A stretch of 57,685 nucleotides of DNA. It comes from Pseudomonadota bacterium (lineage in GTDB: Bacteria; Pseudomonadota; Gammaproteobacteria; Acidiferrobacterales; UBA6901). Where the stretch lies: contig JAJXUF010000010.1 in the NCBI GenBank assembly GCA_021783175.1, positions 1-57,685 of the forward strand. Direction: 5' to 3'. The translations under genes were made by a program, and so were the position numbers. Shown here piece after piece: positions 37,293-45,979 of this stretch (its first letter is position 1; every line of letters begins with the position of its first letter). A model generated the notes under the pieces. The model did no database searches. It was not told the DNA's origin and saw only the letters and a program-made list of their open reading frames with translations.

Positions 37293-38336
37293 TCAGTGTC
37301 CTTCCGTACTGAGGGCACCGCCCAGCAGGCGGGCAGTCACGTCCACTACTGTTATTACCTGGTCATAATCCATGCGCGTCGGCCCAACCACACCGAGCGT
37401 GCCCACCACGCGCCCGCCGACCTGGTAAGGCGCCATGACGACGCTGCATTCCTCCAGCGCCTGATAGCCGGATTCCTGGCCGATGAAAATCTGCATGCTC
37501 GCGGCGCGCATGCTTTGGTCCAGCAGATGCAGCAGGGCACGCTTGGCGTTGAAGGTATCGAACAGCTTGCGCAGCTTTTCAATATCCCCGAGATCGGGAA
37601 TATTGAGCAGATTGGCTTCGCCGCTCACGACGACATCGGGTCCGGCACTTTCTTCATCAGTGAACATCTGGCGCGCCATCATGGTGGCGTTGCGCACCGC
37701 ACGCTGCACCGCATCGCCATCACGTTGCAACGCTCCGAGCAGATCACGCTTGACGTCCCCCAGCGGACGGCCCGAGTAGGTGTCGTTGAAGTAATTCGCC
37801 GCTTCCACTAACTCCGCAGGTGAATAGCGGTGGTCGGTGTGGATCACGCGTTTTTGTACCCTGCCTTTGGCGGTGACCAGAATAACCAGTACGCGGTTGG
37901 CGGAAGACAGGGACAGAAACTCGATCTGCCGGAACGCCTCTTCCTGACGCGGTATCATCACAATTCCGGCCAGCTTGGTCACTTGCGACAACAACGTTGA
38001 AGCCGACTCCATGAGGTGCACCGGATTTCCGTCGTACGCCAGTTCGTCCGCCAGACGGTGCATTTCCGGAGTGTCCATGGGCCTAACCTTGAGCAAGGTG
38101 TCCACGAACACCCGGTAACCGAGCGCTGTCGGAATGCGGCCGGCCGACGTGTGCGGCGAACTGATTAGCCCCAGGTCCTCCAGGTCGGCCATCACATTGC
38201 GAATGGTCGCAGGACTCAGTTCAAGTCCGCCCTGTTTCGAAAGCGTACGCGATCCGACGGGCTGGCCATCAGAAATGTACCGCTCGATCAAAGCCTTAAG
38301 CAGGGTCTCCGCGCGCGGAGTCAATACCATCTGCAC
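37293..38336 (-). CDS. hrcA: Heat-inducible transcription repressor HrcA
   Basis: Represses chaperone genes by binding CIRCE operators. It has 347 residues. The N-terminal winged helix has IERYISDGQPVGSRTLSK and LSPATIRNVMADLEDLGL, which is the DNA-binding part; the GAF-like core follows. I chose the GTG at 38336 because GGAG lies eight bases before it; an ATG at 38330 is too far from that site. CIRCE is 15 bases upstream. It heads the hrcA-grpE-dnaK-dnaJ run. Confidence 0.96.
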   Translation of the reverse strand: MQMVLTPRAETLLKALIERYISDGQPVGSRTLSKQGGLELSPATIRNVMADLEDLGLISSPHTSAGRIPTALGYRVFVDTLLKVRPMDTPEMHRLADELAYDGNPVHLMESASTLLSQVTKLAGIVMIPRQEEAFRQIEFLSLSSANRVLVILVTAKGRVQKRVIHTDHRYSPAELVEAANYFNDTYSGRPLGDVKRDLLGALQRDGDAVQRAVRNATMMARQMFTDEESAGPDVVVSGEANLLNIPDLGDIEKLRKLFDTFNAKRALLHLLDQSMRAASMQIFIGQESGYQALEECSVVMAPYQVGGRVVGTLGVVGPTRMDYDQVITVVDVTARLLGGALSTEGH

Positions 38337-38351
38337 TCGTGCAACTCCAGT

Positions 38352-38378
38352 TTGGCACTCTGATTACCTGAGTGCTAA
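38352..38378 (-). promoter_or_regulatory. CIRCE operator (HrcA binding site)
   Basis: TTGGCACTC (38352-38360), nine bases, then GAGTGCTAA (38370-38378) match the CIRCE consensus with one mismatch in the left arm. It lies just downstream of the hrcA -10 element, where bound HrcA would block initiation. Confidence 0.92.
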
Positions 38379-38382
38379 CTGG

Positions 38383-38411
38383 AAACTAGCAACCCGGTCG
38401 CAGCCTGTCAA
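38383..38411 (-). promoter_or_regulatory. Sigma70-like promoter of hrcA
   Basis: A perfect TTGACA (38406-38411) and TAGTTT (38383-38388) are 17 bases apart on the minus strand, directly upstream of CIRCE. The -10 is weak, the -35 and spacing are ideal. Confidence 0.6.
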
Positions 38412-38530
38412 CTCGCCGAACGCCGGCCCGCGCGGCCTGCGGGCCTAAGGCCAAGGTTCGTCTGACTTTCCCATTTTGGCACCGATAGCCGCCCATGTTA
38501 GCTTATCGGCCAACCATTGGATTTCGACCG

Positions 38531-39430
38531 ATGCCAGCCTTCAATTCCGTCAAAACTAGCACCATCCGAACCGTAGGGCTTTTCGCCAAATACGCGGACA
38601 AAAGCGTTGGCGAAGTCATTCAGCGGCTGTGCGATTTCCTGCACGATCGCGAACTGAAGGTAGTTATGGAAGAGGCGATCACGGGTTTGCCGGAAATGGT
38701 GCACGCGCAGTGCCTGCCGCCGGATGAAATCGCGGGCGCGATTGATCTGGCCATCGTCGTGGGCGGCGATGGCACTATGCTGCACGTGGCGCGCCAGCTC
38801 GCCGCCAACCGCGTGCCGCTCATTGGCGTGAATCTCGGCCGGCTCGGTTTCCTCACCGACATCCCCAAAGACAACATGCTTGATAGTCTGGCGGCGGTAC
38901 TCGACGGCGAATTCCGCAGCGAAGAACGAATACTGCTCAAAGTGGAGCTCTGGCGTGATGGAAAGATCCTACGCAGCGCAAATGCGCTCAACGATGTGGT
39001 CGTCAACAAGGGACAGCTTGCTCGCCTGATCGAGTTTGAAGTGTATGTCGATGACGATTTCGTTAGCAGCACGCGCGCTGACGGCATCATCGTTTCGACG
39101 CCCACCGGTTCGACAGCGTACGCCCTGTCGGCCGGCGGTCCGATTCTCTATCCCACGATGGCGGCGCTTGCCCTGGTGCCAATCTGCCCGCACACATTAA
39201 GCAACCGGCCAGTGGTCATCGATAGCAACAGCCGCATTGAAATCGCCATGACCGACAGCAGCCAGGAGAGCGCCTATTTATCGTTCGACGGCCAAATGGG
39301 GTACGGACTGCAGGACAACGATCGCATCCGCGTATGCCGTGCGGACCACCCGGTAACCCTGATACATCCGGCAGAGCGCAATCATTTTGACGTGCTGCGT
39401 ACCAAACTGCGCTGGGGCGAGAAATTCTAG
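38531..39430 (+). CDS. nadK: NAD kinase
   Basis: Phosphorylates NAD to NADP. It has 299 residues from the ATG at 38531. The diagnostic GGDGTMLHVAR (near residue 75), NLGRLGFL, LNDVVVNK and TPTGSTAYALSAGGPI are all present. The open frame reaches an ATG at 38495, but the added residues do not resemble the family; neither start has a strong ribosome site. It is followed by recN after one base, as in E. coli. Confidence 0.96.
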   Translation: MPAFNSVKTSTIRTVGLFAKYADKSVGEVIQRLCDFLHDRELKVVMEEAITGLPEMVHAQCLPPDEIAGAIDLAIVVGGDGTMLHVARQLAANRVPLIGVNLGRLGFLTDIPKDNMLDSLAAVLDGEFRSEERILLKVELWRDGKILRSANALNDVVVNKGQLARLIEFEVYVDDDFVSSTRADGIIVSTPTGSTAYALSAGGPILYPTMAALALVPICPHTLSNRPVVIDSNSRIEIAMTDSSQESAYLSFDGQMGYGLQDNDRIRVCRADHPVTLIHPAERNHFDVLRTKLRWGEKF

Positions 39431-39431
39431 T

Positions 39432-41105
39432 ATGCTGCGCCAGCTCTACATTCGCGATTTCGCCATCGTGCAGAGACTCGAACTCGAACTCGGCCCCGGC
39501 TTGACCGTGGTCACGGGAGAAACGGGTGCCGGCAAATCAATACTGATTGACGCATTGGCCCTTGCGCTGGGTGAGCGCGCCGAGGCCGGCGTAATACGCC
39601 AGGGATGCGAACGCAGTGAGGTGTCGGCCATGTTCGATCTCAAACCGCAACAGGATGCAGCCCTATGGCTGCAGCAGCACGACATGTTCGCCGACGGCGA
39701 ATGCATTTTGCGTCGCATAATCGAAGTGGGTAAGCCGTCCAAGGCATACATCAATGGCCGCCCAGTGGCGCTGCAGATGCTGCGCGAGCTCGGCGAGCAT
39801 CTTGTCGACATTCACGGTCAACATGAACACCAGTCGCTGCTAAGACGCGAGGTTCAGCGCCAGGTCCTGGATGACTACGCTGGCCTTTCCGGGGAGGTTG
39901 CGTCGCTCGCTGACCTCTATGCCAAATGGAAATCCCTCCAGTCGCGGCGCGAGGCCATGAGTCGCGAAGGTTCGGACCGCGCTGCACGTACCGAGCTTCT
40001 GCGTTACCAGGTCGAAGAATTGCGCGCCCTTGACCTTGGCGTGGATGAATATGGGCAGCTCGAGGAAGAACAGGGGCGCCTGGCAAATGCTAACGAACTG
40101 CTGCAGGGCGTGCAGGAAGCAACCAATGTTTTGTATGACGATGACGAAAACGCCGTGGCACGCACGCTGGCTCAGTCGATCCAGCGGCTGGAGGCGTTAA
40201 GCGAATACGATGTGCGGCTCGCAGGTATTACCACGCTGCTCAATGAAGCTGCAATTCAGGTGGGCGAAGCGGCGAGCCAGCTGCATCAATACCTAGATAA
40301 CCTTGATCTCGACCCACAACGCCTGCAGTGGATCGACCAGCGCATCGCGGCGGTCCTGGATTTGGCGCGCAAACACAAAGTTCGCCCGGAGGAATTGCCG
40401 GCAACGCTTGAGCAGCTCGCGACGGAACTTGGTGATATCGAGAATCTGGACGTAAACCTCGCGACCCTGGAGCAAGAAGTCAATAGCGCGCGCGCAGCCT
40501 ATTTCGATCTCGCGCACCGTGTTTCCGTCGGTCGCAGTTCGGCAGCCGCGCGCTTGGCGCAGGAAGCGAGCGCGCAGATGCAAGGCCTGGGTATGCCCGG
40601 CGGAAGCTTCGCGATCGACTTACTGCAACTGGACGAAAAAGACGCCGGCAGTGCCGGACTCGAGCGCGTCGAATTCCTGGTGAGCGCCAATTCAGGGCAG
40701 GCTGCCAAGCCGCTGAACAAAGTGGCATCGGGTGGCGAGCTGTCACGCATCAGTCTGGCGCTGCAGGTCGCAACCGCACGCATAGGCCGCATCCCGACAC
40801 TGATTTTCGACGAGGTAGACGTCGGCATCGGCGGCGGCGTGGCGGAAATTGTCGGCCAGCAGTTGCGCACTCTCGGGTCGCAACGCCAGGTGCTTTGCAT
40901 CACCCATCTGCCCCAGGTAGCAGCTCAGGGAGACCACCATATGCAGGTCAGCAAACGCGCCCAGGAAGGAACGACGGCAACGCATATCATTCCGTTGCCG
41001 GCTAAGGAGCGCGTCAACGAAATCGCGCGCATGCTGGGAGGCGTCGAGATCACGCGTCAGACGCTGGCACTCGCTTCGGATATGTTGAGCCGTGCATCAG
41101 CCTAA
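39432..41105 (+). CDS. recN: DNA repair protein RecN
   Basis: SMC-like ATPase of 557 residues involved in double-strand-break repair. The N-terminal Walker A is VTGETGAGKSILIDAL, a central coiled coil spans roughly 155-365, and the C-terminal ATPase half has the signature ASGGELSRISLALQ and the Walker B LIFDEVDVGIGG. The start at 39432 is one base after the nadK stop codon; the longer open frame would overlap nadK. It overlaps the next gene by 14 bases. Confidence 0.97.
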   Translation: MLRQLYIRDFAIVQRLELELGPGLTVVTGETGAGKSILIDALALALGERAEAGVIRQGCERSEVSAMFDLKPQQDAALWLQQHDMFADGECILRRIIEVGKPSKAYINGRPVALQMLRELGEHLVDIHGQHEHQSLLRREVQRQVLDDYAGLSGEVASLADLYAKWKSLQSRREAMSREGSDRAARTELLRYQVEELRALDLGVDEYGQLEEEQGRLANANELLQGVQEATNVLYDDDENAVARTLAQSIQRLEALSEYDVRLAGITTLLNEAAIQVGEAASQLHQYLDNLDLDPQRLQWIDQRIAAVLDLARKHKVRPEELPATLEQLATELGDIENLDVNLATLEQEVNSARAAYFDLAHRVSVGRSSAAARLAQEASAQMQGLGMPGGSFAIDLLQLDEKDAGSAGLERVEFLVSANSGQAAKPLNKVASGGELSRISLALQVATARIGRIPTLIFDEVDVGIGGGVAEIVGQQLRTLGSQRQVLCITHLPQVAAQGDHHMQVSKRAQEGTTATHIIPLPAKERVNEIARMLGGVEITRQTLALASDMLSRASA

Positions 41106-41625
41106 TCATCCGAGTTCTCCAGCAATCGGCAACGCGCCGGTCGTCGCGAAAAGCGAAGCGCTGACCGTTCGCCCGGCCGCCATTTCCGACGTTCCGACCA
41201 TTCATCATCTGCTCGAAATCTACGCCAGCAAGGGCAATCTGCTGCCGCGCACCATGAACGAACTTTACCGCCACCTGCGTGACTTCTTCGTCATCGAGGC
41301 AGAACATCGCGTGGTGGCTGTGGCGGCGCTTGAGATATTTACCGAAGACCTGGGTGAAGTTCGAAGCCTGGTGGTGGACGAAAACTATGAACGCCGTGGT
41401 CTGGGGCGGATGCTGGTGCAGCGCATCGTGACAGAAGCTCGCGCCATTGGACTGCGGCGGGTCATGGCGCTCACCTACGTGCCAGATTTCTTCCACAAGC
41501 TCGGGTTCAAGACCGTATCCATGGGTTCGCTGCCGGAGAAAGTATGGTCGGTCTGCGTGAAATGCTACAAGTACAATAACTGCGATGAAATTGCGGTGCT
41601 GCTGGAGCTGAAGAATCCGGATTGA
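41092..41625 (+). CDS. GNAT acetyltransferase, short ArgA-like
   Basis: A 177-residue single-domain acetyltransferase. VRSLVVDENYERRGLGRMLVQ (near 90-110) holds the acetyl-CoA loop RRGLGR. The end FFHKLGF, LPEKVW and CVKCYKYNNCDEIA, with cysteines near 155, 158 and 164, resembles the short N-acetylglutamate synthases that start arginine synthesis in some bacteria, which is my best guess; a different substrate cannot be ruled out. It starts with GTG, overlaps the end of recN by 14 bases and is likely co-transcribed with it. Confidence 0.75.
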   Translation: MHQPNHPSSPAIGNAPVVAKSEALTVRPAAISDVPTIHHLLEIYASKGNLLPRTMNELYRHLRDFFVIEAEHRVVAVAALEIFTEDLGEVRSLVVDENYERRGLGRMLVQRIVTEARAIGLRRVMALTYVPDFFHKLGFKTVSMGSLPEKVWSVCVKCYKYNNCDEIAVLLELKNPD

Positions 41626-41662
41626 CCGCTGCAGGACAAAGTCGGGTGAAGCCGGTGGCTTG

Positions 41663-42106
41663 CTACTTAGTCCTCTTGGAACAGACGCCGTCTTTTTTCA
41701 TGCCTTCGCAGGTGCCGTATATGTAAAGCGAGTGCTCATCCATGATGAACCCCACCTTTTCGGCGACCTTGCGCTGCCGCTCCTCGATGGCCGGATCGTA
41801 GAATTCAAAGACCTTGCCGCATTCGACACACACCATATGATCGTGGTGGTGCCCCTGATTGAGCTCGAATACAGATCGCCCGCCCTCAAAGTTGTGACGA
41901 ATCACCAGACCCGCGGTTTCAAATTGGGTCAACACGCGATAGACAGTCGCTAAACCCACCTCTTCGCCCGCGTCCAGCAACGACTTATAGACATCTTCAG
42001 CCGACATGTGACGCACCTTGGCGTCTTCCAAGATACTGAGGATCTTCAGTCGTGGAAGAGTCGCTTTGAGTCCGGCCTTCTTGAGATCGGTGCTGTCCGA
42101 CTTCAT
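41663..42106 (-). CDS. fur: Ferric uptake regulator
   Basis: Iron-responsive repressor of 147 residues. The N-terminal winged helix has the recognition helix in GLATVYRVLTQFE, and the metal-binding part has HHHDHMVCVECGKVFEF. The C-terminus carries two further cysteines (YGTCEGMK and GVCSKRTK). It lies tail to tail with the acetyltransferase gene and head to head with bamE, as in many gammaproteobacteria. Confidence 0.95.
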   Translation of the reverse strand: MKSDSTDLKKAGLKATLPRLKILSILEDAKVRHMSAEDVYKSLLDAGEEVGLATVYRVLTQFETAGLVIRHNFEGGRSVFELNQGHHHDHMVCVECGKVFEFYDPAIEERQRKVAEKVGFIMDEHSLYIYGTCEGMKKDGVCSKRTK

Positions 42107-42124
42107 TTAGTGTCCCTAGGAATA

Positions 42125-42153
42125 TTAGAATGCGCAGCGACGGGTGATATACT
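42125..42153 (+). promoter_or_regulatory. Sigma70-like promoter of bamE
   Basis: TTAGAA (42125-42130) and TATACT (42148-42153) are 17 bases apart, and TGA precedes the -10. Transcription would start near 42160, about 50 bases before bamE. The fur promoter must lie in the same 102-base interval on the other strand. Confidence 0.55.
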
Positions 42154-42208
42154 ACCCGGCCTGGGTTATGATGGACCGAGTTTAAATCACTTGCACCGCA
42201 ATTCCAAA

Positions 42209-42580
42209 ATGAGATTTCCCGTATTTGCCGTGCTGTTTCTCGCGGGTACGCTGCTGACCGGCTGTTTCACCGAGTACCGCATGGACATCCCGCAGGGAAA
42301 TATCGTCACGCCAGCCATGATTGCCGAGCTCAAGCCCGGCATGACCAAACGTCAGGTACGGTTCGCGCTCGGAGCGCCGCTCATAACCGACCCCTTTCAT
42401 CCGCAACGTTGGGATTACTTCTATTCGCTGAGCAAGGCTGGCGGCAAGCCCGAGAAGCGCCGCCTTACGCTGTTTTTCAAGGATGATGCGTTGACAGGTG
42501 CGAACGGCGACCTGGCCCCGGCCGACCTCAAAGGGGGGGAGCCGAAAGACGCTTCCCCGACGCCTAAGCAGCCCTCCTGA
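42209..42580 (+). CDS. bamE: Outer membrane assembly lipoprotein BamE
   Basis: Lipoprotein (SmpA/OmlA) of the BAM complex that inserts beta-barrel proteins. It has 123 residues from the ATG at 42209. The signal peptide ends in the lipobox LLTGC. The mature part contains YRMDIPQGNIV, MIAELKPGMTKRQVRFALG and PFHPQRWDYFYSL, the core of the family. The C-terminal tail is Pro/Lys-rich. The open frame continues upstream through the promoter and is not real there. Confidence 0.94.
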   Translation: MRFPVFAVLFLAGTLLTGCFTEYRMDIPQGNIVTPAMIAELKPGMTKRQVRFALGAPLITDPFHPQRWDYFYSLSKAGGKPEKRRLTLFFKDDALTGANGDLAPADLKGGEPKDASPTPKQPS

Positions 42581-42592
42581 GCATCACGGCAG

Positions 42593-42904
42593 TTAGCGCC
42601 GGCGCTGTTTTGACTCGCGCTGATGCACGGCCCGCAGGCGGCGCACTGCCTTGGGGTCAGCCTTTAGCTTGCGGTAAATCTCGATGCGCTCGCCGTCATG
42701 CACAACATCGACGAGCTTTGCGATTTGACCAAAGACCCCAACCGCGTCGCGCGCAAGATCGATTTCCGGGAAACGTTGCAGGATTCCGCTCGCACGTATC
42801 GCCTCCTCGATACTCACGCTGGACGCAACCGTGACAGGAATGATCACCTGCTCCGACTCGCTCGCGTAGGCCACCTCGACGTGCAGCCACTTAGCGCCTG
42901 CCAT
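42593..42904 (-). CDS. rnfH: RnfH/RatB-family protein
   Basis: Small protein of the RnfH ubiquitin-like family, 103 residues. VEVAYASESEQVIIPVTV, SIEEAIRASGIL and VGVFGQIAKLVDVVHDGERIEIYRKL are the family segments. The function is not well established; in E. coli the gene sits beside ratA. It starts inside the end of ratA (14-base overlap) and faces bamE. Confidence 0.9.
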   Translation of the reverse strand: MAGAKWLHVEVAYASESEQVIIPVTVASSVSIEEAIRASGILQRFPEIDLARDAVGVFGQIAKLVDVVHDGERIEIYRKLKADPKAVRRLRAVHQRESKQRRR

Positions 42905-43328
42905 AAAGCTCCACTGCACGCAGACGGAAGCTGTCGACCATACCGTTGGCGATGTGACTGAATACCGGGCCGATCACCAGCGCCAGCATCCTGTTGGAAA
43001 ATTCGAAATCCAGATCGAACGAGACCTTGCACGAGCCCTCATCCAGGGCCGTAAAGCGCCAGTTGCCGAGCAAGTGGCGGAACGGTCCCTCGACCAGTCG
43101 CATCTCCATGGATGCATCTGTCTGCACACGATTGCGCGTTGTGAAAGTTTTCTGCACTCCGCCGTAAGCGATGTCGATGGCCGCCGTGACCGTATCGCCT
43201 TCGCGCGCCAGAATGCGAGCGCCGCCGCACCACGGAAGAAACTTCCCGTAGGACTCGATATCCGCCACAAGCACGTACATCTCGTGCGCACTATAGGGAA
43301 GCAGAGCGGACTTGCGGACGGATGTCAC
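42891..43328 (-). CDS. ratA: RatA-family protein (START/polyketide-cyclase fold)
   Basis: A 145-residue protein of the START-like superfamily, called toxin RatA in E. coli for a reported effect on 70S assembly, and also related to coenzyme Q-binding Coq10. SALLPYSAHEMYVLVADIESYGKFLPWC and RNRVQTD with LVEGPFRHLLGNW are typical. The start is GTG at 43328, overlapping the TGA of the transporter gene in GTGA; earlier starts lie inside that gene and are unlikely. It is coupled to rnfH. Confidence 0.9.
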   Translation of the reverse strand: MTSVRKSALLPYSAHEMYVLVADIESYGKFLPWCGGARILAREGDTVTAAIDIAYGGVQKTFTTRNRVQTDASMEMRLVEGPFRHLLGNWRFTALDEGSCKVSFDLDFEFSNRMLALVIGPVFSHIANGMVDSFRLRAVELYGRR

Positions 43329-44707
43329 AGGAATAGACGCATATTGGCAAACACAATTACCAGCCACAGCGGCACGGCCAGGCGACTCAGCCAGAGCCAC
43401 GCATCATAGGTGCATGGCGAGCGCATCGACAGTGCTTCGCGCGTCATGACCTTGGATAAGGCCCAGGCTGAAAATAGCGCAGAAAGCATGCCGACGACGG
43501 GCATCATAAAACTCGATGTCAGCACTTCCGTGACATCGAACATGCCCAGAGTCTTGATCACACCGAGAATGCTAAAGGAAAATTTCCAACGATTGAAGGA
43601 CAGGATCATGATGATGCCGAGCAGCCAGGCACCTACACCACTGTAAACGCTTGCCTTAAATCTAGTTAGGGCGCGACTCTCCATCAACCACGTAACGAAT
43701 AGTTCGCCAAGGGCGATGCTCGACATCCAGGACACCAACACAAGGAGTACGAAGAATAAAACGCGCATGACTCGGCCGAACGGCAGCGGATCGAACGCCG
43801 CCGCCAGGCCCTGGAAAACAAGCGCGGGCCCCGACGATGGCGTGCCGCCTGCGGCGTAAATCACGGGCAGCACGGCCAAACCCGCCACAACGGCTGCGGC
43901 GGTATCGATCAGCACCACCAGCGAAGCGACACGCGCTATTGATGTAGTCTCCGGCAGATAGGCACCGTAAATCATCATTGCGCCAGTACCGAGACCGAGA
44001 CTGAAAAAGGCATCGCCCAGCGCCGTCAACACCCCTTTGCCGGACAGTTTCAGGAAATCAGGCAAGAAGAAGTAGTCGACACAATGAACCATGTCTCCAA
44101 CGATGGAGGAATAGACGGCAAGCGCAACCAGCAGTACAAGCAACAGAGGCACAACGATTTTGACTGCCCGCTCCAGACCCTGGCGCACGCCATTCCCCAC
44201 GACCACCATCGTCATGGCCATGAACAGGCTGTGCCAAAACAACTGCTTTTCGGGGTGATTGACGAAGGCGGAGAAAACGTTTGCGGCGCTGTCGGCATTC
44301 AGATCGTTAAGTATGCCGGCGGCTGAGCGCGCAACATAGGCAAGAAGCCAGCCAGCGATTACGCTGTAGTAGGACAATACCAGGAACCCAACCGCCACGC
44401 TCAATGCCCCGAGCCAAACCCAGCCATGCGAGTGGCGCCCACGTCTGACGAGATCACGCACGGTGTTGACTGGCGACAAGCGCCCAAGGCGGCCGGCCAT
44501 CAACTGGCCAATCATCAGCGGAAGGCCGAGCAGAAACACGAAAACGGCGTACGTTCCAATAAACGCACCGCCGCCGTATTGCACGGCGTCGTAGGGGAAC
44601 TGCCAGATGTTGCGCAGGCCAATGGCAAATCCGGACGCGGCGAGAACAAATACGCCGGACGAGGACCATTGGCCATGCACAGGCTTGACCGCTTTTATTC
44701 TAGCCAT
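43325..44707 (-). CDS. Sodium-dependent transporter of the NSS (LeuT-type) family
   Basis: A 460-residue membrane protein with eleven or more helices. The first helix begins near FVLAASGFAIGLRNIWQFPYDAV, with the unwound sodium- and substrate-binding segment of LeuT-type transporters. GLGTGAMMIYGAYLP in the middle is also typical. Substrates in the family are amino acids and amines; none can be assigned here. Its stop codon overlaps the ratA start, and it lies divergent from smpB. In E. coli this site holds no such gene. Confidence 0.85.
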   Translation of the reverse strand: MARIKAVKPVHGQWSSSGVFVLAASGFAIGLRNIWQFPYDAVQYGGGAFIGTYAVFVFLLGLPLMIGQLMAGRLGRLSPVNTVRDLVRRGRHSHGWVWLGALSVAVGFLVLSYYSVIAGWLLAYVARSAAGILNDLNADSAANVFSAFVNHPEKQLFWHSLFMAMTMVVVGNGVRQGLERAVKIVVPLLLVLLVALAVYSSIVGDMVHCVDYFFLPDFLKLSGKGVLTALGDAFFSLGLGTGAMMIYGAYLPETTSIARVASLVVLIDTAAAVVAGLAVLPVIYAAGGTPSSGPALVFQGLAAAFDPLPFGRVMRVLFFVLLVLVSWMSSIALGELFVTWLMESRALTRFKASVYSGVGAWLLGIIMILSFNRWKFSFSILGVIKTLGMFDVTEVLTSSFMMPVVGMLSALFSAWALSKVMTREALSMRSPCTYDAWLWLSRLAVPLWLVIVFANMRLFL

Positions 44708-44746
44708 TCTTTCACTGCTGGATGGACGGCGGGTAAAAAAATGCGC

Positions 44747-44773
44747 ATGTTAACTGTTATTATAAGTTAACAT
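44747..44773. repeat. Nine-base dyad between the transporter and smpB
   Basis: ATGTTAACT (44747-44755) and AGTTAACAT (44765-44773) are perfect inverted repeats nine bases apart. The centre holds TATAAT on the minus strand (44758-44763), 45 bases before the transporter start. The shape fits a dimeric regulator's operator on a promoter; no candidate regulator is adjacent. Confidence 0.55.
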
Positions 44774-44803
44774 CCAGCACCGATATCGCCCGCCCTTACC
44801 CAA

Positions 44804-45277
44804 ATGAGCAAAAAAGCCACCCAGTCCGGATCCAGCTCGATTGCGCAGAACAAGAAGGCGTGGCACGACTACTTCATCGAAAGCAAATACGAAGCCGGTC
44901 TGGCGCTCGAAGGATGGGAAGTAAAAAGCCTGCGGGCCGGCCGCGTCCAGCTCAAGGAAAGCTATGTAATCGTCAAGGATGGGCAGGTCTATCTATTCGG
45001 CGCCCATATTTCGCCGCTTACCTCCGCTTCCACCCACGTGCACCCCGACCCGACGCGTACCCGCAAGCTTTTGCTGCATGCCGAGGAAATAAGCCGGCTT
45101 ATCGGCTCGGTGGAGCGCAAAGGATACACGCTCGTACCCCTCTCCCTTTATTGGAAACGGGGCAAGGCGAAGCTCGAGATCGGGCTGGCCAAGGGCAAGC
45201 AACTGCATGACAAGCGTGCCACTCTCAAAGAACGGGAGCAGGATCGCGAGGCACAGCGCGCCTTGAAATCCCGCTAA
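44804..45277 (+). CDS. smpB: SsrA-binding protein SmpB
   Basis: Partner of tmRNA in rescue of stalled ribosomes, 157 residues. [20 protein letters not shown] and [17 protein letters not shown] are the diagnostic OB-fold segments, and the C-terminal basic tail ([16 protein letters not shown]) enters the mRNA channel. It lies about 97 bases upstream of ssrA on the same strand. Confidence 0.97.
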   Translation: MSKKATQSGSSSIAQNKKAWHDYFIESKYEAGLALEGWEVKSLRAGRVQLKESYVIVKDGQVYLFGAHISPLTSASTHVHPDPTRTRKLLLHAEEISRLIGSVERKGYTLVPLSLYWKRGKAKLEIGLAKGKQLHDKRATLKEREQDREAQRALKSR

Positions 45278-45374
45278 TCCGTCCGCATGTAACGCTAAAC
45301 CACTAATGGGTTTATACTGTTGTGTAGTACGACATCCGTGTTCTGTACCACAGACAACGGATATCGACACTTTT

Positions 45375-45729
45375 GGGGGCGACACGGCTTCGACGTGGGT
45401 CGCGAAACCTCCGGAGCATGCCGAGGTGCAGAGTTCCTCGCAAATCCAGCTGCAAAGTTATAGTTGCCAACGACGACAACTACGCCTTAGCGGCTTAATC
45501 CCCGCTAACCTCTCTCCTACGTTTCGCCCGTGGGCCGGGAACGAGAGGTCGATTACACGGGATCGCGTAGGTCCGTGCCTGTTGGGCTCGCGCTAAACAG
45601 AAGCAGGCTAAGCTTTCCGCTTTTCCTGTCTGTCGGAAAACGGCGAGTTAAATCGAAGACAGACTACGCATGTAGAACCGGACGGCGGAGGACTTGCGGA
45701 CGCGGGTTCGATTCCCGCCGCCTCCACCA
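45375..45729 (+). ncRNA. ssrA: Transfer-messenger RNA (tmRNA)
   Basis: A 355-base tmRNA. The 5' and 3' ends form the seven-pair tRNA-like acceptor stem with the G3-U70 pair that specifies alanine, followed by encoded CCA. The tag reading frame (45466-45498) encodes ANDDNYALAA and then TAA, one residue different from E. coli. The TATACT at 45313-45318 is a possible -10 element for the precursor. smpB is just upstream. Confidence 0.97.
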
Positions 45730-45764
45730 TTAATCTGTTTTAAGACGTCCAGCCACATCCACTG

Positions 45765-45788
45765 AACCCGCCTAAGTGCGGGTTTTTT
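45765..45788 (+). terminator. Rho-independent terminator of ssrA
   Basis: AACCCGC (45765-45771), loop CTAAGT, GCGGGTT (45778-45784), then six T residues (45783-45788) form a textbook terminator 36 bases after tmRNA. Confidence 0.9.
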
Positions 45789-45850
45789 CTTGTCTTCAGT
45801 CCACGACGTTTGGTCTCGGGCGGCGGTTCTCGCACGGGACGCGTCGCCGC

Positions 45851-45979
45851 GCGCAGCGCCTCAGGCACGAGCGCCGCATGTTCGCGCAGCCGGTAGGAAA
45901 TGCCCTCGATCGCGATCACGATGGCATGGTGCAGCAGTCGGTCAAGGAGCACCGTGGCCGCCGATGCTCTCTGGGCCAC
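45851..45979 (-). pseudogene. IS21-family IstB C-terminal remnant
   Basis: The minus-strand frame (open from 45979 to 45740) includes ATVLLDRLLHHAIVIAIEG and SYRLREHAAL, the last conserved segment of the IS21 helper ATPase IstB. The Walker motifs and all upstream parts are missing, and the frame continues past the natural end through the ssrA terminator. It is overlapped by the end of a hypothetical gene on the same strand. It shows that a mobile element once inserted next to tmRNA. Confidence 0.7.
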
